Source of the DNA: an uncultured Collinsella sp.
GTDB taxonomy: Bacteria; Actinomycetota; Coriobacteriia; Coriobacteriales; Coriobacteriaceae
Length of the DNA stretch: 5,767 nucleotides
Direction: 5' to 3'
NCBI GenBank assembly: GCA_902494135.1
Contig: CABUSE010000093.1
Span: forward strand, 1 to 5,767
Part shown: positions 5,509 to 5,767 of the stretch, one piece after another
Numbering within the stretch: position 1 is the stretch's first letter
Layout of the letters: every line of letters starts with the position of its first letter
The notes under the pieces: generated by a model
Told to the model about the DNA's origin: nothing
Databases searched by the model: none
What the model saw: only the letters and a program-made list of their open reading frames with translations
Program-made: the position numbers and the translations under genes

Positions 5509-5534
5509 ATGTCCCTACGACCAAGGAGGCCGTT

Positions 5535-5767
5535 ATGAACGGAAGTCACTTCGATAAGCAAACTCAGCGTGAGCGCACCTGCTCGCTGGTTCACGGTACT
5601 TGGCGTTGTGTGGGTGCCAAAATCGCTTGCGCCGGCGCGTGTGCGCTTATGGTCGGTCAGTTGCTGCTGCCGAGCGTGGCGCTGGCGACGGAATGCGCCG
5701 ATCCCGCCGCTGGGACGGATGAGGTTGCCGCGGCTCCGGTGACGCCGACGGTTGCGGAGGATGCGGC
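5535..5767 (+). CDS. N-terminus of a secreted or surface protein (truncated by window end)
   Basis: An open frame runs from ATG 5535 to the window edge, 77 codons without a stop. The start is well supported by AAGGAGG (5523-5529), 5 nt upstream. The product begins with a polar, basic n-region of about 29 residues (including KQTQRER at 8-14), then a hydrophobic core IACAGACALMVGQLLLPS (30-47) and a likely signal-peptidase site VALA|TE after Ala51. What follows (52-77) is low-complexity and rich in Ala, Pro, Thr and acidic residues, like the stalk or linker of many exported Gram-positive proteins. Five cysteines occur in the first 54 residues (16, 25, 32, 36, 54), but none sits in a clear lipobox. 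The long n-region is typical of actinobacterial secreted proteins. The functional domain is outside the window, so no function can be assigned. It is transcribed divergently from the LuxR-type regulator, a possible regulator-target pair. Confidence 0.78.
   Translation, partial: MNGSHFDKQTQRERTCSLVHGTWRCVGAKIACAGACALMVGQLLLPSVALATECADPAAGTDEVAAAPVTPTVAEDA

Overview
The window looks like chromosomal DNA from a high-GC Gram-positive gut actinobacterium, most likely class Coriobacteriia and possibly Collinsella or a close relative. This is inferred from four things: G+C of about 60% by eye, a lipobox-bearing binding protein with a twin-arginine motif, a membrane-embedded LuxR-type regulator of the kind expanded in Coriobacteriia, and a stand-alone cytidylate-kinase-like protein. 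No rRNA or marker gene is present, so the taxon is not proven.

Positions 29-3058 hold a tight four-gene operon on the plus strand for a polar amino-acid ABC importer: ATPase (GlnQ family), Tat-type lipoprotein binding protein, and two paralogous permeases. Gaps are 8, 25 and 3 nt. As I remember the Campylobacter PEB1a sequence, the binding protein keeps its ligand-contact positions, so aspartate/glutamate is the best substrate guess. A small stem-loop ends the binding-protein gene, just before the permeases. The operon promoter lies outside the window.

Positions 3059-3229 hold a long imperfect palindrome (3059-3164) that starts at the end of the last permease gene, then a small inverted repeat, then the ribosome binding site of a cytidylate-kinase-like gene (3230-3853). 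A strong terminator at 3860-3900 lies between this gene and the convergent gene at 3904-5307. The convergent gene encodes about 12 membrane segments followed by a LuxR DNA-binding domain, and it starts with TTG.

Positions 5308-5534 are a divergent regulatory region. It has a promoter for the LuxR-type gene whose -35/-10 spacer is almost filled by a perfect 15-nt palindrome, a second perfect inverted repeat at 5411-5438, and a second copy of the terminator-like hairpin without a T-run. The window ends inside a plus-strand gene (from 5535) for a secreted protein, of which only the signal peptide and the start of a Pro/Ala/Thr-rich region are visible.

No complete new system is evident. The parts most worth a second look are the 106-nt palindrome, the two related hairpins in different roles, and the nested palindromes in the divergent region.
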